NCBI GenBank assembly: GCA_025061245.1
Contig: JANZKD010000097.1
Coordinates: 1 to 6,677 of the forward strand
DNA length: 6,677 bases
Reading direction: 5' to 3'
Source: Candidatus Culexmicrobium profundum
GTDB lineage: Archaea; Thermoproteota; Methanomethylicia; Culexarchaeales; Culexmicrobiaceae
Part shown: in pieces, positions 5,053 through 6,677 of the stretch
How positions within the stretch are numbered: position 1 is the first letter of the stretch
Layout: each line of letters starts with the position of its first letter
The notes under the pieces: generated by a model
What the model was told of the DNA's origin: nothing
The model's database searches: none
Seen by the model: the letters and a program-made list of their open reading frames with translations, nothing else
Made by a program: the position numbers and the translations under genes

Positions 5053-6365
5053 GCACTGAGCATGCATTCTTATCTGGAAACAAAATTGAGCATGAACCCA
5101 ATTTATTATTTGATAAGTCGGATACTTCAGCCGTTCACCCCCAAGTTTACTGGGGTCTTAGGAAATATGGTCCTTATGATAAGGACAGATCTGTTATAAG
5201 AATAGTTTTAATGTCTCCACGTAAGAATATGGGAAGCCTTGCAGGAATTGTGAATGACCTAAATAGAGGGACATCTATAATGCCAGGAGGCATGAAACGA
5301 TTCTTTAGATGTAAATTTGAGGTTGTTGATGAAGTTTATGTAGATTCTTTAGAGACATGTGCATATGAAAGCGCAAGCTTTAGCTTTATACATCGTTTTG
5401 ATCCAAGAGAAGTTGACGTAGTGCTAGTGTATATACCTAAGACAAGTCGATATTTTTCAAATACGCCGTACTATCGTGTGAAGGCAATTTTAGCATCAGA
5501 AGGCTACGCATCACAAATGGTAACTAAATCTACATTTGATAATCTTAAGTGGTCATATCTTAACTTGGCATCCGCCCTATTCTCAAAGGCAGGAGGGATA
5601 CCTTGGGTTTTGGAAAATGAGATGAAAAATGTAGATATTTTGCTTGGAATTTCTATCTCTCATGTGATATCGAAAAAACAGAGAGCTGGTAAGTTGCCTA
5701 AATATGTAGGTTATATTAACGTATTCGATAATTATGGAAAGTGGATGTTTTTTGAGGGAACTGCTATTCTTTATGAAAAAGAAAAAAGGTTAGAGCAGTT
5801 AAGGGAGCTTATCTTAAAAGCGATTCAAAGATTTTCTACTGAAAAGAAAATTCTTCCAAGAAAGATAATTATTCATTATTATAAAAGATGGGGGAAAGAG
5901 GAAAAAGATTACATTATAAAAACTTTAGAAGAAGCTTTAGGAGATTTCAATGTCGGATTTGTTTCTATAGACGACTCACATCCATTTAGGTTATATGACA
6001 TAACAACAAATGACGGTAGTTTTCCAAGAGGTTATTACGTTTACTTAGACAGAAATGAAATATTGCTGTCAACAACAGGTTATACTCCTATAGCTACTCG
6101 AAGAATGGGTACACCTAAGTTGTTACATATAAGACTTGAGGAATATCCATCAAGCTTCACGAATATTGATGATATCGCATTACAAATTCTTTCACTCACA
6201 AAATTAAACTGGGCAACAGCTACACCTTTAGTGAGAGAGCCAGTTACCCTTCAATTTTCAAGAGAAATAGCGTATCTCACCGCTGTTATATCTGAACAAG
6301 AGTGGCAATCGATTACTGGACCTGAAGTGAATGTTATACTGAATAGAAGGCCATGGTTTATATGA
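5049..6365 (+). CDS. MID-PIWI Argonaute subunit, catalytically inactive, AfAgo-like
   Basis: This is a 438-residue prokaryotic Argonaute made of MID and PIWI only. An EPNLLF...HP...GLRKYGPYD entry segment (16-43) precedes MID. The MID 5'-end pocket is present: Tyr141/Tyr142 and Lys145 (YYRVK), Gln156 (SQ), Lys180 before AGGIPWVL. PIWI follows with DILLGISIS (196-204), IIIHYYKRWG (273-282), DDSHPFRLYD (308-317), LTKLNWATATP (383-393) and a C-terminal RRPWFI, whose final Ile438 carboxylate can help bind the guide 5' phosphate metal. The order and many motifs match A. fulgidus Argonaute (427 residues, also ending PWF plus an aliphatic residue). PIWI DEDX positions are lost: Ser202 replaces the first Asp, Tyr278 the HxD Asp, Arg405 the last. 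It should therefore bind guide and target without slicing. It is co-translated with the N-lobe gene. Guide type (RNA or DNA) cannot be told from sequence. Confidence 0.93.
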   Translation: MSTEHAFLSGNKIEHEPNLLFDKSDTSAVHPQVYWGLRKYGPYDKDRSVIRIVLMSPRKNMGSLAGIVNDLNRGTSIMPGGMKRFFRCKFEVVDEVYVDSLETCAYESASFSFIHRFDPREVDVVLVYIPKTSRYFSNTPYYRVKAILASEGYASQMVTKSTFDNLKWSYLNLASALFSKAGGIPWVLENEMKNVDILLGISISHVISKKQRAGKLPKYVGYINVFDNYGKWMFFEGTAILYEKEKRLEQLRELILKAIQRFSTEKKILPRKIIIHYYKRWGKEEKDYIIKTLEEALGDFNVGFVSIDDSHPFRLYDITTNDGSFPRGYYVYLDRNEILLSTTGYTPIATRRMGTPKLLHIRLEEYPSSFTNIDDIALQILSLTKLNWATATPLVREPVTLQFSREIAYLTAVISEQEWQSITGPEVNVILNRRPWFI

Positions 6366-6370
6366 GGGAG
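6366..6370 (+). promoter_or_regulatory. Ribosome binding site for the third operon gene
   Basis: GGGAG lies 5 nt before the ATG at 6376. An ATG at 6362 in the same frame stops after five codons, so 6376 is the start. Confidence 0.55.
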
Positions 6371-6375
6371 AAAAA

Positions 6376-6677
6376 ATGAACGCTATAAATGATGTTGAAA
6401 GAAAGCTGAGAGAGCTTATTAACAGAGACCTCGAAGTTAGCTTTGAAGAAGAAAGATTAAGAGATCCATTAATCTACTCCGTTTATCTTTTCTTCTTATT
6501 GAAGAATAAAGTAGAAAGCTATGCCATAGACAATCTAATTGACTGGATGAATTATTGGATAGATGAAGTATTAAATAAGAAAAATTTTAGCAAGTTCGTC
6601 GATCGGGAGTTTACATCTGCTTTATTTGGGTATTATTCATTGAGTATCGCGGGTAGATTGAGTAGAGAAATTAATCT
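6376..6677 (+). CDS. Unrecognised helical protein, third gene of the split-Argonaute operon (3' truncated)
   Basis: The frame begins at ATG 6376, 10 nt after the MID-PIWI stop, with its own GGGAG site, and is open to the right edge (100 full codons visible). The visible part is strongly helical: a charged N-terminal helix, then DPLIYSVYLFFLLKN, IDNLIDWMNYWIDEVL, and DREFTSALFGYYSLSIAGRL. It has no signal peptide, and the hydrophobic stretches are short and interrupted, so a membrane protein is not indicated so far. Repeated helix pairs with aromatic-rich faces recall alpha/alpha-toroid or helical-repeat proteins, but this is only an impression and no family is claimed. Because the Argonaute lacks slicing residues, a co-operonic protein is a natural candidate for an effector or partner (inference). 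The missing C-terminal part could carry a catalytic domain. Confidence 0.8.
   Translation, partial: MNAINDVERKLRELINRDLEVSFEEERLRDPLIYSVYLFFLLKNKVESYAIDNLIDWMNYWIDEVLNKKNFSKFVDREFTSALFGYYSLSIAGRLSREIN

Overview
The window is AT-rich DNA and looks archaeal, probably from a thermophile. Ribosome binding sites are GGTGA or GGGAG at short spacing, arginine is mostly AGA/AGG and isoleucine often ATA, coding strands are purine-rich, and an A/T-rich TATA box sits about 28 nt before a start with no Shine-Dalgarno, as in archaeal leaderless transcripts. The genes concern nucleic-acid recognition, cutting and repair, with intergenic decay between them. This suggests an accessory or defence-type region, which is an inference.

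Left part (2-1955, plus strand): the C-terminal end of a larger protein, entering from outside the window, carries a DUF3883-type domain with a D...ExK nuclease-like signature. It is followed, with an 8-nt overlap, by a complete metallo-beta-lactamase/beta-CASP nuclease of the RNase J / CPSF73 superfamily. The overlap suggests co-translation. In known proteins DUF3883 often ends a large helicase, so a helicase-plus-nuclease pair is plausible, but the helicase itself lies outside the window.

Middle (2001-3431): a small convergent zinc-ribbon protein lies on the minus strand. A 288-nt divergent intergenic region separates it from a plus-strand gene whose HhH-like segment and downstream IDAHV motif suggest a divergent HhH-GPD DNA glycosylase/AP lyase, with catalytic-type Lys and Asp retained.

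Gap (3432-4218): about 790 nt without an intact gene. The minus strand holds several protein-like open fragments broken by stops and frame changes, which suggests a decayed gene or genes. Three inverted repeats and a TATA box lead into the next operon.

Right part (4219-6677, plus strand): an operon encoding a split prokaryotic Argonaute. The first gene supplies the N-terminal lobe (N-L1-L2-like). The second, overlapping it by ATGA, supplies MID-PIWI and closely resembles the Archaeoglobus fulgidus Argonaute, which is known to act as a heterodimer with a separately encoded N-L1-L2 protein. The MID 5'-end pocket residues and the C-terminal hydrophobic residue are kept, but the PIWI catalytic positions are replaced, so this Argonaute should bind guides and targets without slicing. 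A third gene, 10 nt downstream and cut by the window edge, encodes an unrecognised helical protein. It is the best candidate for a functional partner or effector. The split, inactive Argonaute plus this gene is the most interesting system here.
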